This document shows positions 15,953 to 25,281 of a stretch of 41,440 bases of DNA, one piece after another; positions within the stretch are counted from its first letter, which is position 1; each line of letters starts with the position of its first letter. The translations under genes were made by a program, and so were the position numbers. Below the pieces are notes generated by a model. The model was not told the origin of the DNA and ran no database searches. It saw only the letters and a program-made list of their open reading frames with translations. Where the stretch lies: the NCBI GenBank assembly GCA_021818025.1, contig JAKAFH010000008.1:1-41440 (forward strand). The letters are read 5' to 3'. The stretch is from Actinomycetes bacterium (GTDB taxonomy: Bacteria > Actinomycetota > Acidimicrobiia > Acidimicrobiales > RAAP-2).

Positions 15953-16485
15953 CGACCCGATCGCTGGCGCAGCAGGGAGACCATTTCCAGTGCCGTCAGC
16001 GCCGACTCGCGTCCCTTGTTGGTCTCGTCAGGCAGCGATCGCTCGAGCGCCTGCGCCACGGTGTTCGTCGTCAGCACCCCGAAGATCACTGGCACTCCGG
16101 TGGTCAGCTGCACGTCCTGGACGCCACGGGCGCTTTCGCCCGCGACGACCTCGTAGTGACCGGTGTCCCCGCGAATCACGGCGCCGAGGGTTATGACCGC
16201 GTCAACCGGTGACGGCCCGTCGGCGAAGGCGAGGGCCATCATGGGAATTTCGTAGGCGCCGGGCACCCAGGCCAGGGTGATGTCCGAGCGCGAGACACCA
16301 GCCTCGTCGAGCGCGGCCAGAGCGCCGTCGATCAGCCGCGTCGTCACCCCACCGTTGAATCGCCCGGCCACGATCGCGATGCGCAAGCCTCGCCCGTCGT
16401 GGCTGCCTTCGAGGTAGCTGCCAACGGCGGCGCGGATTGCCTCGCCCTTGGCGGGGTCGAACTCGGTCTGGTCATTCGACGTCAT
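15949..16485 (-). CDS. ribH: 6,7-dimethyl-8-ribityllumazine synthase
   Basis: The 178-residue enzyme condenses the pyrimidinedione with dihydroxybutanone phosphate, the penultimate riboflavin step. Motifs: RFNGGVTTRL (42-51), PGAYEIP (75-81) and GAVIRGDTGHYE (101-112) with the catalytic histidine at 110. An N-terminal extension of about 30 residues precedes the usual start; the first 14 codons... overlap the end of ribBA by 14 bases in another frame. An internal start cannot be excluded. It usually assembles as a pentamer or 60-mer. No ribE (riboflavin synthase) gene is present nearby. Confidence 0.95.
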   Translation of the reverse strand: MTSNDQTEFDPAKGEAIRAAVGSYLEGSHDGRGLRIAIVAGRFNGGVTTRLIDGALAALDEAGVSRSDITLAWVPGAYEIPMMALAFADGPSPVDAVITLGAVIRGDTGHYEVVAGESARGVQDVQLTTGVPVIFGVLTTNTVAQALERSLPDETNKGRESALTALEMVSLLRQRSGR

Positions 16486-17692
16486 CGAGACCTCCCAGGA
16501 TGTGGCCCATGCGCTCGCGCTTGGTTCGCAGGTAGTCGATGTTGTACGGGGTCGGCGTACTCTCGATTGGCACCCGCTCGACGATGTTCAGGCCGAAGCC
16601 CTCCAGCCCCCCGTACTTGCTCGGGTTGTTGGTCATGAGCCGCATCGAGGTCACCCCGAGGTCCACGAGGATCTGGGCGCCGATGCCGTACTCGCGCGAG
16701 TCGACCGGCAAGCCCAGTTCGAGGTTGGCGTCCACGGTGTCGTGACCGTTCTCCTGGAGCGCGTAGGCGCGGATCTTGTGACCAAGGCCGATCCCGCGTC
16801 CCTCGTGGCCGCGCAGGTAGACCACGACGCCGGCACCCTCGGCGGCGATCTTCATCATGGCCGCCTGCAGCTGGGGACCGCAGTCACAGCGCAGCGAACC
16901 GAGCACGTCACCCGTCAGGCACTCCGAGTGCACCCGCACGAGCACGTTCGGCGTCGACTCGATGTCGCCGTAGACCAGGGCCAGGTGCTGCTCGCTGTCG
17001 AGGATCGACTCGAACACCACCGCTTGGAAGTTGCCGAACTCCGTGGGCAGCGCCGCCTCGGCGATCCGCTTCACCAACTTCTCGTGGTGGCGCCGATAGC
17101 GGATGAGGTCGGCGATCGACACGATCGGCAGGTTGTGACGCGCGGCGAACGCCTCGAGCTCGGGGAGGCGGGCCATGTCGGACTTGTCGGCACTCACGAT
17201 CTCGCACAGCACGCCCGAGGGCGCCTTGCCCGCCAGCCGACAGAGGTCAACGGTCGCCTCAGTGTGCCCGGCACGCTTGAGCACTCCACCGGGTCGGTAG
17301 CGCAGCGGAAAGATGTGTCCGGGGCGGTTCAGATCGGTCGGGCGCGTGTCGGGATCGATGAGCGCGCGCACCGTGGCGGCGCGGTCGTGCGCCGAGATGC
17401 CGGTCGTCGTGCCGTGTCGGTAGTCCACGGTCACGGTGAAGGCCGTGCGCTGGGCCTCGGTGTTCGCCACGACCATCAGGGGCAGGTCGAGCTCGTCGGC
17501 CCGGGCCGACTCCAGCGGAACGCAGAAGACCCCCGACGTGTACTCGAGGTAGAAGGCCATGGACTCGGCCGTCACGTCCTCGGCGGCCATGATCAGGTCG
17601 CCTTCGTTCTCGCGGTCCTCGTCGTCGACGACCACGACCATTCCGCCGTCGCGAATTGCGCGGACTGCCTCTTCAATCGTCGATAACGCCAC
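16472..17692 (-). CDS. ribBA: bifunctional DHBP synthase / GTP cyclohydrolase II
   Basis: 406 residues from GTG 17692, which shares a base with the ribD stop (TAGTG). The ORF-track start at 17977 reaches into ribD. The N-terminal RibB half (about 1-200) makes dihydroxybutanone phosphate from ribulose 5-phosphate and has DDEDRENEGDLIMAAE (23-38) and YRHGTTTGISAHDR. The C-terminal RibA half opens the imidazole ring of GTP and has the zinc cysteines in HSECLTGDVLGSLRCDCG, then LRGHEGRGIGL. Both halves look intact. It supplies both precursors for RibH; upstream rpe interconverts ribulose and xylulose phosphates. Confidence 0.96.
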   Translation of the reverse strand: MALSTIEEAVRAIRDGGMVVVVDDEDRENEGDLIMAAEDVTAESMAFYLEYTSGVFCVPLESARADELDLPLMVVANTEAQRTAFTVTVDYRHGTTTGISAHDRAATVRALIDPDTRPTDLNRPGHIFPLRYRPGGVLKRAGHTEATVDLCRLAGKAPSGVLCEIVSADKSDMARLPELEAFAARHNLPIVSIADLIRYRRHHEKLVKRIAEAALPTEFGNFQAVVFESILDSEQHLALVYGDIESTPNVLVRVHSECLTGDVLGSLRCDCGPQLQAAMMKIAAEGAGVVVYLRGHEGRGIGLGHKIRAYALQENGHDTVDANLELGLPVDSREYGIGAQILVDLGVTSMRLMTNNPSKYGGLEGFGLNIVERVPIESTPTPYNIDYLRTKRERMGHILGGLDDVE

Positions 17693-18675
17693 TAGACCTC
17701 CAATTCGATACGAACATCTTCGCCGACCGTTCGCACATCCACCAATCGGCCGCGCCGCAGGTCGCCGATCGTCGACGTCGTCAGGTCGACGAGGGCACCG
17801 ACGGTGCCCGTCGCGCCCGCGAGCGCCGGCGCCACGTACCAGACGATCCGGTTGACGAGACCCGCGGCCACGAAGGCGCTCGCGGTCTTGGGCCCGCCTT
17901 CCACCAACGCCTGGAGCACGCCACTCGCGCCGAGCTCGTCGAGTACCGCGCCGACGTCGCCCGAACGCTCCCAGCACGGTCGGACCTTGGCGTGCTCTGG
18001 CGCACGACCAAGCACGACGCGCAGCGGCTCGAGCACCACGTCCTCGAGGCGTGCCGTGAGACGCGGATCGTCACGGCGCACGGTTCCCGCGCCGACGATG
18101 ATCGCCTGGCTGCGCGCACGCAGCACGTGGGCGTCTCGGCGCGCGGCCTCCCCGGTAATCCACTGACTGGACCCGTCCGGCATGGCGACGACGCCGTCCA
18201 GGGTTGCGGCGACCTTCATGACCACGTACGGCCGCCCGGTCTCGCGGTGCCAGAGGTAGGCCGCGAGCTGCTCGCGCACCGCTGCCTCGCCCACGCCGAC
18301 TGTCACCTCGATACCCGCGTCACGCAGAGCGGCGACGCCCGATCCCGACACGCGTGGATCGGGATCGAGGGTGCCGACCACCACCGACGCCACCCCGGCC
18401 GCGACGATCGCCTCGGTGCACGGGCCCGTTCGACCCGTGTGGCTGCACGGCTCGAGGGTGACCACGAGGGTGGCGCCAGCGGCCGACGTACCGGCGTTTC
18501 GCAGCGCCACCACCTCGGCGTGGGCGTCCCCGGGAACCTGCGTATGGCCGATGCCAACGATGCCGCCCCGGCGATCGACGACCAGCGCGCCGACCCAAGG
18601 GTTGGGCGGGGCGTGGTAGCGGGCCTTCTCGCCCTCGGCCACGGCGCGAGCCATGAGGTCCTCGAGATCGATCAC
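17692..18675 (-). CDS. ribD: bifunctional riboflavin deaminase/reductase RibD
   Basis: 327 residues from GTG 18675, overlapping the rpe stop as GTGA; the 460-residue ORF-track version reads into rpe. The N-terminal deaminase has zinc ligands in HAEV (52-55) and PCSHTGRTGPC (76-86). The C-terminal reductase (about 135-327), DHFR-like, reduces the ribosyl side chain with NADPH and includes KVAATLDGVVA and the LVEGGPKTASAF segment. The length fits RibD (about 330-370). It converts the RibA product in two steps. The stop shares a base with the ribBA start. Confidence 0.95.
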   Translation of the reverse strand: MIDLEDLMARAVAEGEKARYHAPPNPWVGALVVDRRGGIVGIGHTQVPGDAHAEVVALRNAGTSAAGATLVVTLEPCSHTGRTGPCTEAIVAAGVASVVVGTLDPDPRVSGSGVAALRDAGIEVTVGVGEAAVREQLAAYLWHRETGRPYVVMKVAATLDGVVAMPDGSSQWITGEAARRDAHVLRARSQAIIVGAGTVRRDDPRLTARLEDVVLEPLRVVLGRAPEHAKVRPCWERSGDVGAVLDELGASGVLQALVEGGPKTASAFVAAGLVNRIVWYVAPALAGATGTVGALVDLTTSTIGDLRRGRLVDVRTVGEDVRIELEV

Positions 18676-19355
18676 GCCGCCCCCGCCGCGAGTCGCAGCG
18701 CCCGGGCCGCCGCCAGGGGGTCGGGTTTGGCGAAGATGGCCGAGCCCGCGACGAGCACGTTCGCGCCGGCGCCAACCGCGACCGGGGCCGTGCGCTCGTC
18801 GATGCCACCGTCGACCTCCAGGTCGACCGCGAGGCCCTGACCGTCGATCTCGCCGCGCGCCTGGACGACCTTGTCCATGACCTCGCCGATGAAGGACTGT
18901 CCGCCGAAGCCCGGGAACACCGTCATGAGCAGCAGCAGGTCGATCCCGCCGAGGAACGGGGCGACGGCCGAGAACGGCGTGTCCGGGTTGGCCGCCAGCC
19001 CCACCCGAAGTCCCACGGCGCGCGCCTCGGCGATCAACGCTCCCGTGTCGCCGATCTCGACGTGGATCGTGCACCCGTCCGCGCCGGCGGCCTTGAAGGC
19101 CTTGAAGTACCGGCCGGGCTCGGTCATCATGAGGTGGCAGTCAAAGAACCGGTCGCTGTAGCGACGAAGTGAGGCCACGACGGGCGGCCCGATCGAGACG
19201 TTGGGCACGAAGTGACCGTCCATGACGTCCACGTGCAACCAGTCCGTTTCGTCGTCAATGGCGCGAACCTGCGCAGCCAGCGATCCGAAGTCCGCCGCCA
19301 GGATCGACGGGGCGACACGAAGGCGGCCCGTCGGACCGGCGTCAATGGTGGTCAT
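18672..19355 (-). CDS. rpe: ribulose-phosphate 3-epimerase
   Basis: 227 residues from ATG 19355, the family's usual length; the ORF-track start at 19424 overlaps fmt. It is a TIM barrel interconverting ribulose 5-phosphate and xylulose 5-phosphate. The metal/catalytic segments are APSILAADF (15-23), HVDVMDGHFVPN (41-52), HLMMTEP and MTVFPGFGGQSF. A TAGGCT hexamer lies seven bases before the ATG, so a leaderless internal transcript may start here. Its neighbours ribD and ribBA use pentose phosphates and follow directly. Confidence 0.95.
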   Translation of the reverse strand: MTTIDAGPTGRLRVAPSILAADFGSLAAQVRAIDDETDWLHVDVMDGHFVPNVSIGPPVVASLRRYSDRFFDCHLMMTEPGRYFKAFKAAGADGCTIHVEIGDTGALIAEARAVGLRVGLAANPDTPFSAVAPFLGGIDLLLLMTVFPGFGGQSFIGEVMDKVVQARGEIDGQGLAVDLEVDGGIDERTAPVAVGAGANVLVAGSAIFAKPDPLAAARALRLAAGAA

Positions 19356-19368
19356 GCCCCCCAGCCTA
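19356..19368 (-). promoter_or_regulatory. candidate internal leaderless promoter before rpe
   Basis: TAGGCT (19368-19363) is followed by seven bases, GGGGGGC, then ATG. The spacing is one base longer than at the other predicted leaderless genes. The G run could alternatively act as a weak ribosome binding site. Confidence 0.3.
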
Positions 19369-19378
19369 GAGAGCCCCG

Positions 19379-20257
19379 TCACCGCCACCGCACGATCTCG
19401 TCCGATCGAACCCGACCCCGCCACCAGTCAGCGGCCGGCATGGTGCGACCGCCCTCGGGACGCAGGGCGTCGAGCACGAGTGCGCCACCCTGGACGCCGA
19501 GCAGGATCTCGCCATCCTGGCGGCAGAGGGTCCCCGGGGCGGTCGCGGCGTCAACGGACAGCGCGTGGGCCTCGATCAGCCGGATCCGCTGGTCATCGAC
19601 GAGCAGCCACGAACGCTCCAGTCGCACGATCCGAAGGTTCTCGTCGACCGAGCGCGCGGGGTCGAGATGGAAGGTCTCAGCGTCGAACTTCGTCGCGTAG
19701 GTCACCTCGCCCGACTGCGCGACGGGGTGGTCGAGCAGCGCGGAGTCGCCGAGCACCTCGAGCAGCGCCTGCGCGCCGAGTCGAGCCAGACGCTCGAGCA
19801 ATACCCCGAGCGTCGCGTCGGCGATCTCGATGCGTCGCTCGAGGTGCACGGGGCCCGTGTCGAGGCCCTCGTCGAGCGTCATGATCGACACACCAGTCTC
19901 GCGGTCGCCGGCGAGGATCGCGCGCTCGACCGGCGCGGCGCCACGCCAGCGCGGCAGCAGCGAGAAGTGGACGTTGAGCATCGGGACCCGCTCGAGGACC
20001 GCGGCGGGGATCATCGCGCCATAGGCCACGACGACGCCGCGATCGACGTCGTAGGCCGCCAGGTCGGCAATCCGGTGGATCACCGGAATGCCCCGCGACA
20101 CCGCTTCAGCCTTCACCGGGCTCGGGGTCTGCCCCGACCCTCGACTCCGACGCCGGTCCGGTCGCGTTACGACGACCGCGACGTCGTAGCCCGCGTCACA
20201 GAGCGCCCCGAGTGACGCCACCGCCGGCGCCGGTGTTCCGAGGAAGGCCAGGCGCAT
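19379..20257 (-). CDS. fmt: methionyl-tRNA formyltransferase
   Basis: A 292-residue enzyme that formylates initiator Met-tRNA with 10-formyltetrahydrofolate. The N-terminal Rossmann domain starts MRLAFLGTP; the catalytic set is Asn95 and His97 in NVHFSLLPRWRGAAP and Asp133 in GLDTG. The C-terminal tRNA-binding OB domain (about 200-292) is shortened relative to E. coli (315 residues). It begins immediately after the def stop with no gap, the classic def-fmt pairing of formylation and deformylation. In many Actinobacteria fmu follows; here rpe follows directly. Confidence 0.95.
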   Translation of the reverse strand: MRLAFLGTPAPAVASLGALCDAGYDVAVVVTRPDRRRSRGSGQTPSPVKAEAVSRGIPVIHRIADLAAYDVDRGVVVAYGAMIPAAVLERVPMLNVHFSLLPRWRGAAPVERAILAGDRETGVSIMTLDEGLDTGPVHLERRIEIADATLGVLLERLARLGAQALLEVLGDSALLDHPVAQSGEVTYATKFDAETFHLDPARSVDENLRIVRLERSWLLVDDQRIRLIEAHALSVDAATAPGTLCRQDGEILLGVQGGALVLDALRPEGGRTMPAADWWRGRVRSDEIVRWR

Positions 20258-20788
20258 CTACTCGCCGAGCAGCTGACCGAGACCGTCGACGTCGCGTCCG
20301 AGCGTGAGGCGCCGATGGCGCAGCAGCTTCTTCGCCTCGCGTCGCTGGTCCTCGTCCAGGCGCTCGACCAGGAGGACCCCTTCGAGGTGGTCCATCTCGT
20401 GCTGGAAGATCCGGCCCTCGTACTCGTCGGTCTCAATGTCGATCTCGTTGCCGTCGAGGTCGTAGCCCCGCAGGTGCACGGCGTTGGGACGCGTGATCTC
20501 CCAGCTGAGCCCCGGTACGGAAAGGCAACCCTCCTCGAAGGTCCACTCGCCGTCGGTCTCGACGATGACGGGATTCACCACCACGACGGGTCCGTCGCCC
20601 TGGTCGTAGACGAAGAGCCGCTTCTGCACGCCGATCTGGTTGGCGGCGAGGCCCGCGCCGGGCGCCTCGTACATGGTCTCGATCATGACCTCGGCCAGCG
20701 CGGCGATCCGGCCGTTGATGTCCTCCACGGGCGTGGTGACCTGGGTCAGCACCGGGTCACCGTACACGCGGATGGGCAGTGTATTCAC
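20258..20788 (-). CDS. def: peptide deformylase
   Basis: The 176-residue metalloenzyme removes the N-formyl group from nascent proteins. All three deformylase motifs are intact: GAGLAANQIG (44-53), EEGCLS (85-90) with the metal Cys, and QHEMDH (129-134) with two metal His and the catalytic Glu. The start is GTG 20788, six bases after TAGCCT, with no Shine-Dalgarno sequence. It follows priA by 17 bases and abuts fmt. Confidence 0.97.
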   Translation of the reverse strand: MNTLPIRVYGDPVLTQVTTPVEDINGRIAALAEVMIETMYEAPGAGLAANQIGVQKRLFVYDQGDGPVVVVNPVIVETDGEWTFEEGCLSVPGLSWEITRPNAVHLRGYDLDGNEIDIETDEYEGRIFQHEMDHLEGVLLVERLDEDQRREAKKLLRHRRLTLGRDVDGLGQLLGE

Positions 20789-20800
20789 GGCCCCAGGCTA
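20789..20800 (-). promoter_or_regulatory. candidate leaderless promoter of def
   Basis: TAGCCT (20800-20795), exactly six bases GGGGCC, then GTG. It lies in the 17-base gap after priA. No clear -35 is visible inside the priA end. Confidence 0.4.
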
Positions 20801-20805
20801 CCGGC

Positions 20806-22509
20806 TCAGTCGACGGCGATACGCAGGGAGGTCGGGCGATTCGGTGCCCGAAGCGCCTCGAGCAACGTGGCGAGGTCTCGCGCGCGCACCGACACGTCCG
20901 ACGCACCCTCGCTGACGCGCACTCGCGCGCGATCGAGTGTCTCGGCGAACGCGGCCGCCCCGTCGCCACGCAGTGACGCCGCCGCGCCGAAGGGCGCGAG
21001 TTCGAGGAGGCGCGCCGTCTCGAGCTCGTCGGCCAGCAGCTGGTCGAAGGAGCCCTCGGCGACGGCTCGAATCACCGGGTCATCGCCGCGGCGCGTCTGG
21101 ACGATCACCTGTCCGCGACCCTCGCGACGCGAGCCGACGAGCCGGCCGGCGCGACCCAGCACGCTCACCGCCTGGCGTCGAGCCGACTCGCGTGGCGCGA
21201 GCAGGTACTGGTCAAAGTCATCAATGACGACCAGCGGGGCCCGCCGCACGCGCTGGAAGACGGCCTCGGTACCGACCACGACCCGCGCCAGCGCACCGTC
21301 GGGCGCGTCGGCCGCGGTCACGACGCTCACCGGTTGACCGATCTGGGCCTCGAGATCGCGCTGGGTGGTGCTCACGCCCTGACGTAGCCGCCGCACCCGC
21401 GTCGATCCACAGGACCGGCAAAACCGCTCGCGCGGCTGGTGGGCGTTGGCACAGGCGACGCCCTCGGGCACCTCCTGCTCGGCCTGCGTGCAGACGGCAC
21501 AGCGATAGAGCTCGTGGCACTGCGCGCACGCGAGTAGCCGACCTCGTCCCAGGCGCTGGTGCACGATGACCGCGGCCACCGGTTCGCTCTGAGCGAGCGC
21601 GCGGTGCACGGCGTCGAGCGTCTCGCGGGCGAGCACGCCGTCGTGCGGGTCACCGCCTCGACGATCGACGACCGTCAATCGCGGCCACCCGCCATCGACG
21701 CCCGCGTCGCGCCGAAAGCCACCGAACATGAACCGCGGTTCCGGGAACATCGACGTGGCCCAGAGCGGCGCTCCCTCGCGCCGGCACCGTTCCGCGAGCA
21801 CATCGAAGGCGTGCCAGGTGGGAACCGCGTCAGACCGGAGCGACTCGTCTTCGAGGTCCAAGACCACCGCGCCCGCCACGTGGGCGACTGGCGCCATCGC
21901 GGCGCCGCGGGCTCCCACGACGATCGGCCACCCGGCGCGCATTCGCTCCCACTGATCGGCGCCGGCGACGTCACAGCCTCGCTGTTCGAGGCGCCCGCGC
22001 AGCCGGCGCGCCCACGAGTCCGTCGGGGCAACGACGATCAGACTGCCGGGCGCCAAACGCGTCGCGCGATAGGCCGCGAGCACCAGCCCGAGCGGATCGG
22101 TCGTTGGCGCGAGTTGGATCACGCCTGGCTCGTAGTCGACGAGTTGGCCGCTAATGGAGGCGAGCAGCGGCTTCGCCACCGGTGGCGTGGGCAGCGACGT
22201 CACCAGGCGGGTCGGCGACGCCGACACGAGCAGACGCGCCAAGGGCGCGAGCCAGCGGTCGCTCGCCCACGAGAGGAACCCGAGCATCTCGGCCGGCGGG
22301 CCGTAGCCCAACCACTTGCCAATCGGCTTGAGCTCGGGGGTGGGCGTCGCCTCGTCGAGCACCCAGGCTCGCACGCTGCGGTGATTGAAATCGACGCGCA
22401 CGCGGTCGCCCAGGCCGAGCGAGGCGATGCGCTCTGGTACCAGGTAGTCAAAGGGGCGATCAACGGCGGCGACCTCGGTCACCACGCGAACCGCCCGCGG
22501 CTGGGCCAC
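20806..22509 (-). CDS. priA: PriA-like primosomal protein N', ATPase motifs degenerate
   Basis: 567 residues from GTG 22509, sharing a base with the metK stop (TAGTG). The N-terminal 3'-DNA-binding domain reads RPFDYLVPE...GDRVRVDF and is followed by a helicase-like region and a zinc-binding segment with CAQC, CAVC and CRSC. The Walker A GxTGSGKT of true PriA is missing (the region reads LIVVAPTDSWARR) and the DEEH box is LDLEDES. Actinobacterial PriA proteins are known to lack the ATPase motifs, so this is a family trait, not a pseudogene. It probably recognises stalled forks and helps reload the replicative helicase. The third zinc pair is irregular (CANAH). Confidence 0.85.
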   Translation of the reverse strand: MAQPRAVRVVTEVAAVDRPFDYLVPERIASLGLGDRVRVDFNHRSVRAWVLDEATPTPELKPIGKWLGYGPPAEMLGFLSWASDRWLAPLARLLVSASPTRLVTSLPTPPVAKPLLASISGQLVDYEPGVIQLAPTTDPLGLVLAAYRATRLAPGSLIVVAPTDSWARRLRGRLEQRGCDVAGADQWERMRAGWPIVVGARGAAMAPVAHVAGAVVLDLEDESLRSDAVPTWHAFDVLAERCRREGAPLWATSMFPEPRFMFGGFRRDAGVDGGWPRLTVVDRRGGDPHDGVLARETLDAVHRALAQSEPVAAVIVHQRLGRGRLLACAQCHELYRCAVCTQAEQEVPEGVACANAHQPRERFCRSCGSTRVRRLRQGVSTTQRDLEAQIGQPVSVVTAADAPDGALARVVVGTEAVFQRVRRAPLVVIDDFDQYLLAPRESARRQAVSVLGRAGRLVGSRREGRGQVIVQTRRGDDPVIRAVAEGSFDQLLADELETARLLELAPFGAAASLRGDGAAAFAETLDRARVRVSEGASDVSVRARDLATLLEALRAPNRPTSLRIAVD

Positions 22510-23708
22510 TAGTTCAGCGACAGCTCCCGACGCAGGTCGTCGACCCGCGGCGTCTGTTCCCACGTGAAGCCTTGATCGCTTCGCCCGAAGTGCCCGTAGG
22601 CGGCCGTGCGCTGGTAGATCGGTCGACGAAGGTCCAGGTCGCGGATGATCGCGGCGGGACGCAGGTCGAAGATGGCGTCAACGGCCTTGGCGATCTTGGC
22701 CCGGTCGACGGTCTCGGTCCCGAAGGTCTCTACTAGTACCGAGACGGGACGGGCCACGCCGATGGCGTAGGCCACCTGCACCTCGCAACGCTGCGCGGCG
22801 CCGGCGGCCACGACGTGCTTGGCGACCCAGCGTGCCGCGTACGCCGCGGACCGGTCGACCTTGGACGGGTCCTTGCCCGAGAAGGCACCACCACCGTGGC
22901 GAGCCATCCCGCCGTAGGTGTCGACGATGATCTTGCGCCCCGTCAGGCCGGCGTCGGCGTGCGGACCGCCGAGGACGAACTTGCCCGACGGGTTGACGAT
23001 GACCCGCATCGAGCTGGTGTCGAGGTTGGACGGCAGGACCGGCTTGATCACGTGCTCGAGGACGTCGTGGCGGATCGTGGTCTGGGAGTCGTAGCCATCC
23101 TCGTGCTGGGTGGAAACGAGCACGGTGTCGACCGCGACCGGACGACCGTCTTCGAAGGCAATCGTGACCTGGGTCTTGCCGTCGGGACCGAGGTACGGGA
23201 TCAGGCCGGATCGGCGTACCTGGGCCAAGCGCATCGAGAGCCGGTGCGCGAGCCAGACCGGCACGGGCATGAAGTCATCGTTGTCGTCACAGGCGTAGCC
23301 GAACATCATGCCCTGGTCACCCGCGCCGAGCGCGTTCAACTGGTCCTCGCCGCCCGAGCCGCTTCGCAGCTCGAGGGCCGCGTCGACGCCGCCGGCGATG
23401 TCGGGGCTCTGCTTGTCCAAGGACACCAGGACCGCGCAGGTACGGCCGTCGAATCCCTTGCTACCGCTGTCGTAGCCGATGTCCAGGATCGTCTTACGCG
23501 CAATGGCGTTGATGTCAACGACCGCGGTGGTCGTGATCTCGCCCGCGACCACGCACAGTCCCGTCGTGAGCAGTGTCTCGCAGGCCACCCGCGCGTGCGC
23601 GTCCTGGGTCAAGATGGCGTCCAAGACGCTGTCAGAGACCTGATCTGCGATCTTGTCGGGATGTCCTTCCGTCACCGACTCCGACGTGAAGAGGGTGCGA
23701 TCGCTCAT
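22509..23708 (-). CDS. metK: S-adenosylmethionine synthase
   Basis: The 399-residue tetrameric enzyme makes SAM from methionine and ATP. Clear landmarks are [11 protein letters not shown] (10-20), [12 protein letters not shown] (128-139) and the glycine-rich [18 protein letters not shown], which binds the phosphates. The ATG overlaps the coaBC stop by four bases and is preceded by AAGGAG. The length is typical (about 380-405). No SAM riboswitch is visible, as expected inside an operon. Its position after coaBC matches other Actinobacteria. Confidence 0.98.
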   Translation of the reverse strand: MSDRTLFTSESVTEGHPDKIADQVSDSVLDAILTQDAHARVACETLLTTGLCVVAGEITTTAVVDINAIARKTILDIGYDSGSKGFDGRTCAVLVSLDKQSPDIAGGVDAALELRSGSGGEDQLNALGAGDQGMMFGYACDDNDDFMPVPVWLAHRLSMRLAQVRRSGLIPYLGPDGKTQVTIAFEDGRPVAVDTVLVSTQHEDGYDSQTTIRHDVLEHVIKPVLPSNLDTSSMRVIVNPSGKFVLGGPHADAGLTGRKIIVDTYGGMARHGGGAFSGKDPSKVDRSAAYAARWVAKHVVAAGAAQRCEVQVAYAIGVARPVSVLVETFGTETVDRAKIAKAVDAIFDLRPAAIIRDLDLRRPIYQRTAAYGHFGRSDQGFTWEQTPRVDDLRRELSLN

Positions 23709-24934
23709 TGGTCTCCTTGCGGTAACAATGCAACCACCCTAGTCAACACCTCTAGCGCAACGTCCTCTTTTGTTCGCATCGACACCGTCACCGGGTCGTG
23801 GTCGCGAAGCAGCAGCACCACTTCATTGGTCCTGGACTCGAAGCCCGCCCCGGGGGTCGTGACGTCGTTGACGACCAGCAGATCAGCACCCTTGCGTTCG
23901 AACTTCGACTGCGCATTGGCGAGCACGTCGGTCGACTCCGCGGCGAAACCGACGATGACCTGGCCGTCGCGCCGAGCGCCGGTCAACTCCACCAGGATGT
24001 CTGGGGTGGCCACCAGTGACAGCTTGGGCGGACCCGCCGCCTTCTTGAGCTTGTTGGGTGCCGGCGCGACCGTGAAGTCCGCCACGGCCGCCGCCATCAC
24101 GATGACGTCAGACTCGCTGGCCCGCGCGAGCACGCGATCGCGCAGCTCGGCCGCGGTCACGACGGGCACCACGTCGATTCGGCGTTGCACGTCGAGGGCG
24201 AGCGGCCGGACGGTCGTTGTGACCAGGGTGACCGCGGCTCCCAGGCGTGCGGCGACCTCGGCGATGGCGTGACCCTGGCGGCCCGAGGACCGGTTCGTGA
24301 TCACCCGAACGGGATCGATCGGCTCACGCGTGCCACCCGCGGTGACCAGCACCCGCCGGCCCGTCAGCGGGCCACGGTACCCCTCGACGATTCGCTGCAC
24401 GAGCGCGACGATCGTCGCGGGATCGGCCAGTCGTCCGGCCCCCTCGTCACCGCCCGCGAGGTGGCCGCGCTCGGGCTCGAGCACGAGCACCCCACGTCGA
24501 CGCAGGGTCGCCAAGTTTTCCTGGACGACGGGCTGCTCCCACATCTCGGTGTGCATCGCCGGACACAGCAGCACGGGCGACGCACTCGCCATCAGGGTCG
24601 CAGTGAGCAGGTCGTCGGCGAGGCCGGCCGCGAAGCGCGCGATCAGGTGGGCGGTCGCGGGTGCGACGACGATGAGATCAGCCGACTGACCGAGCTTGGT
24701 GTGGGGTATCGGCAGGTTCGGGTCATCGTACAGGCCGACGCGCGCCGGTTCGCTCGCGAGCGCGGTGAAAGTCAGCGGCGCCACGAAGCGCGTGGCGTCA
24801 GGAGTCAGGATCGGAGCGACGTGATAGCCGGCGTCGCGCAGGCGCCGGAGCACTTCGACGGCCTTGTAGGCCGCGATGCCGCCGGCGACGCCCAGAACGA
24901 TTCGAGGTGTCGGCTCAGGCGTCGCGGAGGGCAT
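23705..24934 (-). CDS. coaBC: phosphopantothenoylcysteine decarboxylase/synthase
   Basis: A 409-residue fused enzyme of coenzyme A synthesis. The N-terminal flavoprotein CoaC (about 10-185) decarboxylates; it has the catalytic His78 in IPHTKLG and PAMHTEMW (125-132), the actinobacterial form of the PxMNxxMW substrate clamp with His in place of Asn. The C-terminal CoaB (about 190-409) ligates cysteine using CTP and starts [16 protein letters not shown], with NRSSGRQG following. It overlaps rpoZ by 20 bases and metK by four. Confidence 0.96.
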   Translation of the reverse strand: MPSATPEPTPRIVLGVAGGIAAYKAVEVLRRLRDAGYHVAPILTPDATRFVAPLTFTALASEPARVGLYDDPNLPIPHTKLGQSADLIVVAPATAHLIARFAAGLADDLLTATLMASASPVLLCPAMHTEMWEQPVVQENLATLRRRGVLVLEPERGHLAGGDEGAGRLADPATIVALVQRIVEGYRGPLTGRRVLVTAGGTREPIDPVRVITNRSSGRQGHAIAEVAARLGAAVTLVTTTVRPLALDVQRRIDVVPVVTAAELRDRVLARASESDVIVMAAAVADFTVAPAPNKLKKAAGPPKLSLVATPDILVELTGARRDGQVIVGFAAESTDVLANAQSKFERKGADLLVVNDVTTPGAGFESRTNEVVLLLRDHDPVTVSMRTKEDVALEVLTRVVALLPQGDQ

Positions 24935-25265
24935 CGGTGAAGGCGTCCAGCTCGTTCGCCTCGTCCTGGTGCGCCTGGGCTGCGTCTCGGTCGCGACGCT
25001 CCTGCTCGAGCTCCTCGGGCGTCGGACGGTGGAATTCGAGCTTGCCCTCGTAGAGCTCCTGGAGCGACAGCGACAGCGACTTGTTCGACAGTGACGTCAC
25101 CTGGGGTGGGATCATCGCGCCGTGGCCCGTTCCGAGTCCGTTGTAGTAGTCGTTGATCTCGCGTGCGCGAATCGCCGACACCGCGACCAGGGTGAACTTC
25201 GAGTTGCCAACCTTGGCCAGCAGCTCCTCGATGGGCGGATCGACAAGCGATGGGCGCTCGGTCAT
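24915..25265 (-). CDS. rpoZ: RNA polymerase omega subunit
   Basis: 116 residues from ATG 25265; the 195-residue ORF-track version reads antisense-like sequence into gmk. The omega core PIEELLAKVGNSKFTLV and AIRAREINDYY (31-41) wraps the beta' C-terminus and aids RNA polymerase assembly. A charged Glu/Asp-rich C-terminal tail (about 85-116) is typical of actinobacterial omega. AAAGGA sits before the start. It follows gmk by 16 bases, as in mycobacteria. Confidence 0.95.
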   Translation of the reverse strand: MTERPSLVDPPIEELLAKVGNSKFTLVAVSAIRAREINDYYNGLGTGHGAMIPPQVTSLSNKSLSLSLQELYEGKLEFHRPTPEELEQERRDRDAAQAHQDEANELDAFTDALRDA

Positions 25266-25281
25266 GGATTCAGTCCTTTGA

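Noticed and set aside
15949-19424. FMN riboswitch for the riboflavin genes
   Set aside because: No leader space exists because ribD, ribBA and ribH overlap their neighbours, and no RFN-element core was seen.
22815-24272. 485-residue plus-strand ORF opposite metK/coaBC
   Set aside because: Crosses two intact minus-strand genes and shows no domain-like pattern.
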